This document shows, piece after piece, positions 43,270 through 51,210 of a stretch of DNA of 64,000 bases. The translations under genes and the position numbers were made by a program. Numbering within the stretch: position 1 is the first letter of the stretch; every line of letters starts with the position of its first letter. The stretch covers positions 1 through 64,000 of the forward strand of contig CAYQZZ010000002.1 of assembly GCA_964422155.1 (NCBI GenBank), written 5' to 3'. Source of the DNA: JBGPRB01 sp964422155. Its GTDB lineage: Bacteria; Chloroflexota; Dehalococcoidia; Dehalococcoidales; RBG-16-60-22. The notes beneath the pieces are model-generated. The model was given only the letters and a program-made list of their open reading frames with translations, made no database searches and was not told where the DNA came from.

Positions 43270-43350
43270 TAGGCTACATTTCGCGGAGAATGGCCGCGGC
43301 AGACTGACCTGGCGATGTCAATCGCCTTTTCGAGAGGCAGCCGCGAAACG
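43270..43350. other. Inverted-repeat element upstream of tRNA genes
   Basis: TTTCGCGG and CCGCGAAA bound a ~65-base stretch containing a hairpin GGCGA-TGTCAA-TCGCC. On the minus strand the same stretch is open for 31 codons with no start codon (..RLPLEKAIDIARSVCRGHSP..). It may be a structured RNA or a gene scrap. The rest of 43152-43437 shows nothing. Confidence 0.35.
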
Positions 43351-43437
43351 ATTTGATGATTTAATTAGTAGCAAAACTTGAAAAGACAGCTGATAATAAT
43401 ATCAAGTTGGCTTCAAAATAAGGGATAAAAAGGATAT

Positions 43438-43514
43438 TGGTAGCGCATACGGGATTCGAACCCGTGATCTCGTCCTTGAGAGGGACGCGTCCTGGGCCGC
43501 TAGACGAATGCGCC
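43438..43514 (-). tRNA. tRNA-Glu (CUC anticodon)
   Basis: The complete cloverleaf is readable: acceptor GGCGCAT/ATGCGCT (one G-U), anticodon arm CGTCC-CTCTCAA-GGACG with anticodon CTC, T-arm with GGTTCGAATCC, discriminator A and encoded CCA. Confidence 0.95.
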
Positions 43515-43526
43515 GTTATATAAATC

Positions 43527-43600
43527 TGGCTGGGGAGGAAGGAGTCGAACCTTCGCTCACGGATCCAGAGTCCGCTGTCCTACCACTAGACGACTCCCCA
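43527..43600 (-). tRNA. tRNA-Gln (CUG anticodon)
   Basis: Acceptor TGGGGAG/CTCCCCA, anticodon arm GCGGA-CTCTGGA-TCCGT with anticodon CTG, T-arm with GGTTCGACTCC, discriminator G and encoded CCA. It lies 12 bases upstream of tRNA-Glu, on the same strand. Confidence 0.95.
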
Positions 43601-43709
43601 GCGATAGGTAAATTATAGCATGAAGCTTCGTCAGAGACAATCGTTATCCGCCAATTTGACACTATAGTGACGACGGGCTATTGTTATTACTTGAAAGGGG
43701 GATTTCTCC

Positions 43710-44411
43710 GTGCCCGATATTGGTGCCTTGCAGAAGATACTGGGGGTCACTTTTAACAGGCCATCCCTGTTGGAACAGGCCCTGGTCCACAGTTCCTATA
43801 TTAATGAGAATCCCACCCATACTTCCGGCCATAATGAAAGGCTCGAATTTTTCGGTGATGCTGTGCTGGACTTTATCGTCGCCGAGAAGCTATATCAAGA
43901 GTTTCCCGACCTCAGTGAGGGCAAAATGACCAAGCTACGGGCGGCGCTGGTGCGCCGGGATACTCTGGCCCGTGTGGCCAGAGCTATAAATTTGGGCGAT
44001 TATCTTTACATGGGGAAGGGAGAAGAGTCGAGCGGAGGGCGGAACAAGACGCCTAACCTGGCGGGGGCTCTGGAAGCCATAATTGCCGCTGTTTATCTTG
44101 ACCAGGGTATGGCCGCTGCCGGAAATATGGTTATGGGACTACTCGTTGAAGAATGGAAAAAGGTATCTCGCCAGAGTGTTTATGTTGATTATAAATCGAA
44201 GTTACAGGAGCTGGTACAGTCCCGATATCAGGTGACGCCTGCCTATTGTCTGGTGTCCGAGGAAGGTCCGGACCATGATAAAGTGTTCACGGTTGAGGTT
44301 ATGGTTAATACGAAGATTCTTGGTAGCGGTACCGGCAAGAGTAAAAAGCTGGCCGAGACAGAAGCCGCCCGTCTGGCATTGGAGCGTCTTGGTGCCGACT
44401 TTACGGAATAG
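43710..44411 (+). CDS. rnc: Ribonuclease III
   Basis: A 233-residue double-strand-specific RNase for rRNA and mRNA processing. The RNase III signature NERLEFFGDAVLDFIVAEKL carries the catalytic acids, with a later LADALEAI-like region (AGALEAIIAAVYLD). The C-terminal double-stranded RNA-binding domain (residues ~158-228) includes YKSKLQELVQ and GTGKSKKLAETEAARLAL. GTG start with GGGGG upstream. It heads a unit with the small basic protein and acyP. Confidence 0.96.
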   Translation: MPDIGALQKILGVTFNRPSLLEQALVHSSYINENPTHTSGHNERLEFFGDAVLDFIVAEKLYQEFPDLSEGKMTKLRAALVRRDTLARVARAINLGDYLYMGKGEESSGGRNKTPNLAGALEAIIAAVYLDQGMAAAGNMVMGLLVEEWKKVSRQSVYVDYKSKLQELVQSRYQVTPAYCLVSEEGPDHDKVFTVEVMVNTKILGSGTGKSKKLAETEAARLALERLGADFTE

Positions 44412-44468
44412 ACACTATTTGCTAAACTGCATTTAAGAGTACCTCAGGTACCTTAGCGAGGTGTTATT

Positions 44469-44618
44469 ATGGGTAAACGAGATTACAAGCAGAGAGAGCA
44501 AAAAAAGGCGAAAAAGGATACCAAGAAAGTATCCCCGGTTACTATTGTGACGACACCGGTAGAGGTAGAGGTAATTAAAAAGGGGAAGAAGAAGCGCGAC
44601 GAGGAAGAGGAGGTATAG
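44469..44618 (+). CDS. Small highly charged protein
   Basis: A 49-residue protein: MGKRDYKQREQKKAKKDTKK, then a short hydrophobic middle (VSPVTIVTTPVEVEVI) and a Lys-then-Glu tail. The GAGGTG before the ATG is a fair ribosome site. It lies 57 bases after rnc and 42 before acyP. A lysine-rich small protein next to rnc could bind RNA, but this is only inference. Confidence 0.6.
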   Translation: MGKRDYKQREQKKAKKDTKKVSPVTIVTTPVEVEVIKKGKKKRDEEEEV

Positions 44619-44660
44619 TCCTTCCGCGGAAGGACCGGGAGAGTCAGGAAGTGGTGGTGA

Positions 44661-44942
44661 ATGGCTGATATGGCGTCGCTTCAGGCGACGGTTCGTGGTC
44701 GAGTGCATGGCGTCTTCTTCCGTGCTTTTGTTGAAGAATGGGCGGCGGAACTGAATCTGACCGGTTACGTACGCAACCGGCCTGACGGCAACGTAGAGGT
44801 CAGGGCGGAGGGCGAAAGGCAGCGACTGGAGAAACTGGTCGGTTATCTTAAGGTAGGGCCGCCTGCCGCCAGAGTTGATGAGGTGATAACCGTTTGGACG
44901 GCATATTCCGGGGCTTTCTCAGGCTTTCGTGTCAGGTACTAG
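44661..44942 (+). CDS. acyP: Acylphosphatase
   Basis: A 93-residue enzyme that hydrolyses acyl phosphates. The phosphate-cradle motif GRVHGVFFRAF holds the catalytic Arg, and GYVRNRPDGNVEV holds the catalytic Asn. The C-terminal strand FSGFRVRY is normal. Full-length. Last gene of the rnc unit, followed by a palindromic repeat that may end transcription. Confidence 0.95.
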   Translation: MADMASLQATVRGRVHGVFFRAFVEEWAAELNLTGYVRNRPDGNVEVRAEGERQRLEKLVGYLKVGPPAARVDEVITVWTAYSGAFSGFRVRY

Positions 44943-44974
44943 TCTGGCCTTTTGAGTGTGTTTAGCAATTATCT

Positions 44975-45055
44975 GGTGTCATTCCCGCGAAGGCGGGAAT
45001 CCAGAGGGGGGTAAAGGTGGCTGGATTCTCGGGTCAAGCCCGAGAATGACATTAT
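44975..45055. repeat. TGTCATT-family palindromic repeat copy
   Basis: TGTCATTCCCGCGAAGGCGG then GAATCCAG, and GGATTCTCGGGTCAAGCCCG then AGAATGACA: two hairpins in mirror arrangement. It sits between convergent genes, a good position for a two-way terminator. Confidence 0.8.
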
Positions 45056-45074
45056 AAAAAATCTCAATTATTTT

Positions 45075-45497
45075 TTATTTTACTTCCTGCAGTCCGTAGT
45101 ACAAATCTTTTTTAAGGATGCGATACAGAGCCTCGGGTGAAGTGCGGTACATGTCCCCGCCGCGTAACTGGCCAAGCTCATGGCCGAGTTCTTCCAGGCT
45201 GATGTCGCGGTTGCCGTTGCGCAGGAAAAGACGGAAGATACCCTCCAGGATGGGTAACCGGTCATTTATGAAGTCATTTTGCTTCGAGCAGCACTTATGA
45301 ATAGTCAAAATAAGAGCTTCCGGCGATGGTTGTTTTCCCTTGCCGCTTATTTTTCTGGAACACTCGGGGCATAGATAGTCCTTGATGAGAACCGAAAGAG
45401 AACGGTTGTTTTGCGGAAACCAGTCCAGGGCGATAGCCCAGCGCGTCTTCGCCAGCTCGATACTCTTTTCTTCCTTGTCCATAGCGTCATCACCCAT
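45075..45497 (-). CDS. Hypothetical protein with Cys pairs
   Basis: A 140-residue protein that looks soluble. CPEC near residue 43 and KCCSK near residue 68 may form a zinc site. The C-terminal half is helical (LPILEGIFRLFLRNGNRDIS; EALYRILKKDLYYG) and resembles a helix-turn-helix type scaffold, but not clearly. Alternative ATG at 45482 (MDKEEKS). It follows the DUF362 gene by 10 bases, so it is probably the last gene of the molybdenum-cofactor operon. Confidence 0.65.
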   Translation of the reverse strand: MGDDAMDKEEKSIELAKTRWAIALDWFPQNNRSLSVLIKDYLCPECSRKISGKGKQPSPEALILTIHKCCSKQNDFINDRLPILEGIFRLFLRNGNRDISLEELGHELGQLRGGDMYRTSPEALYRILKKDLYYGLQEVK

Positions 45498-45507
45498 ATA
45501 TACCGGA

Positions 45508-46239
45508 CTAAGCCTGAAGCTCTACCTTGGCCGACCTTATCAGGTCAAGGTAACCGACTTTTAATCCCAGCTCGTCAGCGACTTCACGGTCAGCCTCATA
45601 AGGTTCTCCGATAAATACCTTATCGTATTCCTCGACTTCGCCTTCGCTCGGGTCCTGTCTGACGGCGAACTTCTGTCTGGCCTCGACGATACCCAGGTCG
45701 AAGGGGAGAGTGAAATAGAGGTCGGCCAGTACCTTGTCTATTCCCAGGCTGTAGAGGTTCTCCCAACCCAATGAAGTATCTCCGTGGTACTTGCTGCTCG
45801 GCAGCAGCGAAAGCAGGTTCATAATGGAAAAACTGCCTGTGCCGTTATATGTCTTCAGCGGCGCTACGGTTATCAGGTAGTCACTGGATAGTATGACATT
45901 GGGCACCCAGAATGTCGGCACGGCGAACGGTTTGGGCAGTGGATTGTCCACTTCAACGAAGATACAGTCCTTGACGTCCAGCGTGAGTACGCGCGGGAAA
46001 TTATAACCGAGCGCCTGATATATCGGTCGGGTGGGTATACCGCCGGGAGTGCCCTCGAGTAAAAGGATATCGGCGTCGCTCACTCGCCGGATACTGGAAA
46101 TGATGGCAGCCAGCATATCGGCACTGGTGGTAACCGGGTAGGGTAGCGGATAGGAGGCGTTGGGCTTAATCAGGACGCGCCTGGCCCTGGCTACCACGGA
46201 CGGCACCTTAAAGACAAAATCAGAGGCTTCTAATATCAA
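45508..46239 (-). CDS. DUF362 domain protein
   Basis: A 243-residue protein of the DUF362 family. RVLIKPNASYPLPYPVTTS is the characteristic opening (VxIKPN followed by the PVTTxP-type loop). Later, DYLITVAPLKTYNGTGSFSI and MNLLSLLPSSKYHGD fit the family. DUF362 proteins often carry Fe-S motifs, which are absent here. Function is unknown. It overlaps mobB by 4 bases, so a link to molybdenum-cofactor enzymes is plausible but unproven. Confidence 0.78.
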   Translation of the reverse strand: MILEASDFVFKVPSVVARARRVLIKPNASYPLPYPVTTSADMLAAIISSIRRVSDADILLLEGTPGGIPTRPIYQALGYNFPRVLTLDVKDCIFVEVDNPLPKPFAVPTFWVPNVILSSDYLITVAPLKTYNGTGSFSIMNLLSLLPSSKYHGDTSLGWENLYSLGIDKVLADLYFTLPFDLGIVEARQKFAVRQDPSEGEVEEYDKVFIGEPYEADREVADELGLKVGYLDLIRSAKVELQA

Positions 46240-46886
46240 TGCTTCCTCCTCAGGGAAATATGCAGGCTTTTAACTTCGCCATTGCCTTGAGGATGGGGTA
46301 TCATGGCAACCAGGGTGCGTGTCAACAGGTCTTTAAGTGACGGACTGATGGGGGTAGGGGCGCCGTTAATTACCAGTTCCAGGTCGTTTTCCCCGTTCCG
46401 GGTTATTATCGTTTTTTCAATAATGTCGGCTATTCCGGCGACGTTATCTCGGGAGAACTGCGGAACATCAATATCCAGCGGCTCATCCGTGACTACCGCC
46501 AGTAAATTCTTCGGGTCGGTCAGCAATTCCTTACCCTGTTCACGGCGGTGGACCTCGATTTTGGGGTAGTTGCTGCCCTTGAATCCTTCGGTCAGGATGA
46601 TGTCGTAGTCCCAGAGGACAAAGCTGGATATTTCCCGGGGGTCGAAATATTTATCGATGCGCCGGTAGATAGCCAGATGGTCCAGAGAATTAATGGCCGA
46701 TATCTCGCTGCCGGCCCTGGTGAAGCGCCAGGTGTCCTTGGCGGCCGTATCGATATCGTCCTTATGGTGCGAATGCTTGACAATGGCTACTTTATAGCCG
46801 CGCTGTTTGAGCTCGACGATGAGTCTTTCCAGCAGAGTTGTCTTACCGGCACTCGATTTGCCGACGATAGATATAATAGAACGCAT
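46236..46886 (-). CDS. mobB: Molybdopterin-guanine dinucleotide biosynthesis protein B
   Basis: A 216-residue P-loop GTPase that assists MobA in attaching GMP to molybdopterin. Walker A is GKSSAGKTTLLE, followed by YKVAIVKHSHHK and DTWRFTRAGS, the MobB switch-like segments, and DIILTEGFKGSNYPKIEVHR. The family is about 170 residues, so there is a C-terminal extra of ~45. It sits 26 bases after moeA and overlaps DUF362. Confidence 0.92.
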   Translation of the reverse strand: MRSIISIVGKSSAGKTTLLERLIVELKQRGYKVAIVKHSHHKDDIDTAAKDTWRFTRAGSEISAINSLDHLAIYRRIDKYFDPREISSFVLWDYDIILTEGFKGSNYPKIEVHRREQGKELLTDPKNLLAVVTDEPLDIDVPQFSRDNVAGIADIIEKTIITRNGENDLELVINGAPTPISPSLKDLLTRTLVAMIPHPQGNGEVKSLHISLRRKH

Positions 46887-46912
46887 ATAGCTTTCCCTGT
46901 TATCCTGTACCG

Positions 46913-48190
46913 TTAAATATTTACTTCTTCATTCCAGTCCAGCATTAATACCTGGACGGTTTCGCCTTTATTTACCTTACCTCTTTCTTCAGGGATGAGT
47001 ACAAGCCCGTTCGCCAGGCTCATAGAGGTAAGGATTCCCGAGCCCTGCGGGCCGGTCAGTCTGGCATAGTAGTGGCCATCGCGTTTTTCTATGATTGCCC
47101 GGTCATAGATGCGGCGTCCGGCATCGTTCTTTACGCTATCTTCCATGATTGCTTCCACGGTAGGTTTGGCGAAGTTCTTTTTTCCCATCATCTTCAGTAG
47201 CGCCGGCCGGACGAATAGCTCGAAGCTTACCATGCAACTGGCGGCATTGCCGGGTAAACCCAGATGGGGTATGCTCTTCAACTTGCCGTTTTTATCTTTG
47301 CCTTTTATCTTGCCGAATGCCAGCGGCTTCCCCGGCTTGACACGGACCTGCCAGAAGACCATTTCGCCGTCTCTGGCCAGGATATCCTTCACCATATCGT
47401 AATCGCCCATGGATACGCCGCCGGTGGTCAGCAGTATATCGGCATCTCCTGCCTGTTTTAGCTTGCTGACCAGTTCTGTCTCGTCATCACGGGCTATCCC
47501 CAGTAGTTTAGGGATACAGCCGTAGCGCTTGACCAGGCTGGCGATGCTGTAGGCGTTGCTGTCATATATCTTGCCCTCGGGGAGGGATTGACTGACGTCC
47601 ACCAGCTCATTCCCGGTAGATAGCACAGCCACTATGGGGCGGCGTATAACTCTGACCCGGCTGTACCCTAGCGAAGCCATCAAGCCGATTTCAGCCGACC
47701 TGACGACAGTGCCTTTCTTCAATGCGATAGTACCGCGGGCGATATCTTCTCCCGCTAGTCTGATGTTCAGGCCGGGTCTGGCTTCGGATAAAATGCCTAC
47801 CCGGGTAATCGTCTCGGCGGGGGTATTTTTATTTTTTTGTTCGTCGGTATCTTCAAACTGCACGACGCTATCGGCTCCCCGCGGAATGGGCGCTCCGGTC
47901 ATGATACGGACCGCCGTGCCCGGCACGACCTCTTGCCGGGAGATGGAGCCTGCCAGTACTATATCAATGACACGAAGAACCCTGGGTGTTTTTTCAGAGG
48001 CCCCCTTGGTATCCTGCGACCGCACGGCATATCCGTCCATGGCGGAGTTATCCAGCGGTGGTACGTTAATATCGGATTTAATATCATCGGCAAGGACCTG
48101 CCCCAGCGATTCCAGGATGGGGACAGATTCCGCCTCAAGGACGTTTACCTCATAGAGAATCTTTTGAAGTGCCTCTTCAACGCTCAGCAT
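46913..48190 (-). CDS. moeA: Molybdopterin molybdotransferase MoeA
   Basis: A 425-residue enzyme that inserts molybdate into adenylated molybdopterin. It has VPPLDNSAMDGYAVRS (MoeA N-terminus), VRIMTGAPIPRGADSVVQFED, VLSTGNELVD, the active-site TTGGVSMGDYD and LPGNAASCMVSF. Full-length. The start overlaps the mobA stop in TAATG, so they are coupled. Confidence 0.95.
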   Translation of the reverse strand: MLSVEEALQKILYEVNVLEAESVPILESLGQVLADDIKSDINVPPLDNSAMDGYAVRSQDTKGASEKTPRVLRVIDIVLAGSISRQEVVPGTAVRIMTGAPIPRGADSVVQFEDTDEQKNKNTPAETITRVGILSEARPGLNIRLAGEDIARGTIALKKGTVVRSAEIGLMASLGYSRVRVIRRPIVAVLSTGNELVDVSQSLPEGKIYDSNAYSIASLVKRYGCIPKLLGIARDDETELVSKLKQAGDADILLTTGGVSMGDYDMVKDILARDGEMVFWQVRVKPGKPLAFGKIKGKDKNGKLKSIPHLGLPGNAASCMVSFELFVRPALLKMMGKKNFAKPTVEAIMEDSVKNDAGRRIYDRAIIEKRDGHYYARLTGPQGSGILTSMSLANGLVLIPEERGKVNKGETVQVLMLDWNEEVNI

Positions 48191-48798
48191 TACTCGCTAG
48201 CTCCTCCGGCAATCTTTTTCGCCAGTTCCAAATCTTCCCTGGTATTGATGTTGAAGAAACTCATGTGACGCGGGTCGAACCTGTCGACCTCCTCGGCTTC
48301 AACATACCTTACTTTAACGTATTTAAAAAGCTCGATAATAACCTTTTTGCCCTGTTCAAATATCGATTTGATGGGGGCAACGCAGTTTTTGGAATATATG
48401 GCATGCAGCGGTTCGTACATGTTATTGATTCGCGGCAGTACGAAGTCGAAGCCATCCGAAACTTTTATCATATAGCGCAATAAGGGCTCGTTTAAAAAAG
48501 GCATATCCGCAGCAACAACAAGGTTATAAAATGAGTCTGATTTTACTAATCCGGTATAAATACCACCCAGAGAACCTTGCCCGGGGAAAATATCGGATGC
48601 TATTTTGATTTTCGGGTGATTCGCCAACTGTGCGAAGCTTCTCTCTTTCGCCGTAACAATAATAATATCTTTACTGAGTGAATCTACCTGGGATATTACC
48701 TGTTCGATTAGGCTTGTTTTGCCAATCTTTTCTAAAACCTTGTCATGCCCGAAACGTATGCTTTTACCACCGGCCAGGATAATACAGCTTATATCCAA
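48190..48798 (-). CDS. mobA: Molybdenum cofactor guanylyltransferase MobA
   Basis: A 202-residue nucleotidyltransferase that forms molybdopterin-guanine dinucleotide. LAGGKSIRFGHDKVLEKIG is the nucleotide-binding signature (GGxSxRxGxDK). AADMPFLNEPLLRYM holds the metal Asp. TTG start with a weak ribosome site. First gene of mobA-moeA-mobB-DUF362, implying that the organism makes bis-MGD or related enzymes such as DMSO-reductase family oxidoreductases; none lies in this window. Confidence 0.92.
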   Translation of the reverse strand: MDISCIILAGGKSIRFGHDKVLEKIGKTSLIEQVISQVDSLSKDIIIVTAKERSFAQLANHPKIKIASDIFPGQGSLGGIYTGLVKSDSFYNLVVAADMPFLNEPLLRYMIKVSDGFDFVLPRINNMYEPLHAIYSKNCVAPIKSIFEQGKKVIIELFKYVKVRYVEAEEVDRFDPRHMSFFNINTREDLELAKKIAGGASE

Positions 48799-48956
48799 CT
48801 TATCTGCCTGTTTTTTATGCGACTTTACCCCCTATATATTATTCTACCACAGTGAGTCAATAGTGAATAGAGGTTAGGAAAGGATTTATGAGGATTTTAT
48901 AACCAAAAAAGTGTTAAACAAAAGATTATTTAAGTTTGCTTTATCGCATTACGATT

Positions 48957-50261
48957 CTATTCTTTGGGTTTGATATGGGGTTGCTCCCAATCGGTATTAT
49001 CGATGACCATATCGGCCACTTTTTGTGGAGGATATTCTTCCAGATACCTTGCCTGCGCCGGCAGGTATTTTTCATCGTACTTTTTTAATTCGGCCTCGCT
49101 GAGGTTGGCATCCCGTATCAGCGCTCGGCGCCAGCTTTCTTCGAAAGGGATATCGAGGAAGATTTTATAATCGATATATGGAGAAAGCTCTTTCCGGAAC
49201 AGGAAGACACCCTCGAAAATAACTATCGTGTTTTGATTGATGGAATACTCTCTCTCAACGTCGTACTTATCGGTACGCCAGTCGAGCACCGTCAGCCTGG
49301 TGGCAAAGGCGATATTTCGACGAAGTGGGGACAATAGTTTTTCCACGATGAGATTAACATTGAAGCTTCTATTGTAGTAGTTTTCAATCTGGTTCTCTCC
49401 GGCATATCTGAAAGCCCTGGGATTGTGAAAGTCATCGAGGTGAATTGCCTGTGTTTCGTAATTCCGGGAAATCAGGAATTTTTCCAGAGCTTCGGCGAAT
49501 TTCGTTTTTCCAGAGCCGTCAATCCCGTTTATCCCGATAACGAAGGCTTTGTCTTTTACTTTTCTTTGTCTTACCTTATTCAATATATTCTCGAATATCG
49601 GCAGTCTCCTGTCGAAGATAGATAACAGTTCGTCAAAGCTGTTGATGGTCAGGTCCGCTTCCTCCGGTTCCTGCCCGCCATAGCCGAAGAGGACGCCGAT
49701 GGATAGAGAATCAGTGTCTCGGGCGGCCTCGATATCATGGCATCTGTCGCCGACCACGGCAGCGGTCGGGCCGCCGAATTTCTCCCTGATTTTCTTTACC
49801 AGTTCAGGCTTGGTCAGGCTATTCTCCTGTATACATTCGATGTAATCAAAATACTCTTTAATACCCAGGGTTGACATAACTATATTTAAATAAACCGTAG
49901 ACGCGTTGGTATACTGGGCTAACTTGTACCCCCTTTGCCTGAGTGTCTTCAGGGTTTCCTTGACGCCCGGATAGGGTTGTGCCATCTCACGGAAAGAGTC
50001 CTCATATTCTGCGCGCACTCTTTCCCTGACCTCTGGAACTGATAAATGACTATCGGGTGGTGTGATGAACTCATAGAGTCCGCCCTTGGTAGATGCTACC
50101 GATACCCCGAAGAATCTATTTATTTCCTCCGCGCTGAAAGTGACCGGCCAGCCCAGCTTGATAAAAGCCCTCTTTATAGCCTCGTAAACGACGGGCAGGG
50201 AGGGGATAATCGTCCCGTCCATGTCAAAAATGATGAGGTTTACGTCATTTGGGTTTATCAT
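48957..50261 (-). CDS. HAD phosphatase fused to uridine kinase-like P-loop kinase
   Basis: A 434-residue two-domain protein. Residues ~1-215 are a HAD-superfamily phosphatase (phosphoglycolate phosphatase-like): LIIFDMDGTIIPS is motif I, AQYTNAS motif II, and VVGDRCHDIEAARD motif IV. Residues ~230-434 are a uridine kinase-type domain: Walker A GINGIDGSGKTKFAEAL, LDDFHNP and FEGVFLFRKEL. Phosphatase and nucleoside kinase in one chain could interconvert a nucleotide and nucleoside or couple salvage to a sugar phosphate (inference). Both active sites look intact. Monocistronic. Confidence 0.85.
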   Translation of the reverse strand: MINPNDVNLIIFDMDGTIIPSLPVVYEAIKRAFIKLGWPVTFSAEEINRFFGVSVASTKGGLYEFITPPDSHLSVPEVRERVRAEYEDSFREMAQPYPGVKETLKTLRQRGYKLAQYTNASTVYLNIVMSTLGIKEYFDYIECIQENSLTKPELVKKIREKFGGPTAAVVGDRCHDIEAARDTDSLSIGVLFGYGGQEPEEADLTINSFDELLSIFDRRLPIFENILNKVRQRKVKDKAFVIGINGIDGSGKTKFAEALEKFLISRNYETQAIHLDDFHNPRAFRYAGENQIENYYNRSFNVNLIVEKLLSPLRRNIAFATRLTVLDWRTDKYDVEREYSINQNTIVIFEGVFLFRKELSPYIDYKIFLDIPFEESWRRALIRDANLSEAELKKYDEKYLPAQARYLEEYPPQKVADMVIDNTDWEQPHIKPKE

Positions 50262-50304
50262 AAGTGGTTAGCTCTTGTCTCAGTATTCATTCATAGATAT
50301 TATT

Positions 50305-50395
50305 TAATGTTGTCATTCCAGCGAAAGCTGGAATCCAGGGGAGGGGGCAAGGGATGTGGATTCTGGCCTACGCCAGAATGACATCGATGAATAAT
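50305..50395. repeat. TGTCATT-family palindromic repeat copy
   Basis: TGTCATTCCAGCGAAAGCTGGAATCC and GGATTCTGGCCTACGCCAGA then ATGACA: two hairpins, outer ends TGTCATT and AATGACA. It lies between two genes on the minus strand. Confidence 0.8.
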
Positions 50396-50418
50396 TTCAC
50401 TGATGGTTATCAACTTTC

Positions 50419-51060
50419 CTACAGCGTTGGTTTCAGCACCATAATCTGGGCGCTGGCGGGCAGCTTTCCTGTCTTTAGTTCGATTTCACTATTGTTCACC
50501 CGTGTCACGTTGGTTTTTCCCTTGAGGAATTCATCCACGCCGGTAATAGGCATGGCGATTTTATCCGTCTTGAAGTGCATGGGTATGATTACTTTAGGCT
50601 TGAGCTGGTCGCAGACTTTAGCAGCGGTCCTGGCATCGATGGTAAAGAAACCGCCTACCGGAATCATCAGCACATCCACCTTGCCGATTGCCTTCACCTG
50701 TTCTGTAGTAAGTACGTGACCAAGGTCGCCGGCATGGCAGACGTTGATGCCATCCAATTCTAAACAGAAGATGGTGTTTTTACCCCGCTGGCTCCCCCCT
50801 TTATCATCGTGGGCAGCGGGGACAGCCTTGATTTTTATGCCTTTAACCTCGGTGGTTCCCCTGACTACCTTCGGATTGCCCTGCACCGCGGATATATTGT
50901 TATGGTCGCCGTGTTCATGGCTCACGGTAACGATGTCCGCCGTTTCTTTTATCACGCCGTGCTTTAAGGCGTCCGAGGTCTCATAAGGGTCGGTAACGAT
51001 TCTGGTGCCGGCATCCGAGGTGATTAAAAAGGCAGCATGGGCCAGATACTTAATTTTCAT
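50419..51060 (-). CDS. UPF0173 metal-dependent hydrolase
   Basis: A 213-residue metallo-beta-lactamase-fold hydrolase of the UPF0173 group. KIKYLAHAAFLITSD is the start, VSHEHGDHNN is the metal motif HxHxDH, and HAGDLGHVLT and KVIIPMHFKTD supply further ligands. Substrate is unknown. I take the ATG at 51060, with GGAGGA nine bases upstream, which gives the family's normal length; 13 codons further upstream are open but have no ribosome site. Confidence 0.9.
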   Translation of the reverse strand: MKIKYLAHAAFLITSDAGTRIVTDPYETSDALKHGVIKETADIVTVSHEHGDHNNISAVQGNPKVVRGTTEVKGIKIKAVPAAHDDKGGSQRGKNTIFCLELDGINVCHAGDLGHVLTTEQVKAIGKVDVLMIPVGGFFTIDARTAAKVCDQLKPKVIIPMHFKTDKIAMPITGVDEFLKGKTNVTRVNNSEIELKTGKLPASAQIMVLKPTL

Positions 51061-51102
51061 TTTTATTCCTCCATATCTTACTTTCTGAAGTACTATCAAT
51101 CA

Positions 51103-51195
51103 TTCATTGTCATTCTGAGCGAAGCGAAGAATCCGTCTCTAAGGACAGCGGATTCTTCGTCATCCGCCTCAGACGGACTCCTCAGAATGACATTT
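51103..51195. repeat. TGTCATT-family palindromic repeat copy
   Basis: TGTCATTCTGAGCGAAGCGA then AGAATCCGTC, with the mirror GATTCTTCGTCATCCGCCTC, AGACGGACTCCTCAGAATGA then CA. The right half reproduces the copy at 32.2 kb. Confidence 0.8.
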
Positions 51196-51210
51196 ATAAA
51201 TAGTACCTTA

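Noticed and set aside
43270..43350. Fluoride riboswitch
   Set aside because: The GGCGATG...CGCC hairpin is reminiscent, but the rest of the consensus and a fluoride exporter gene are missing.
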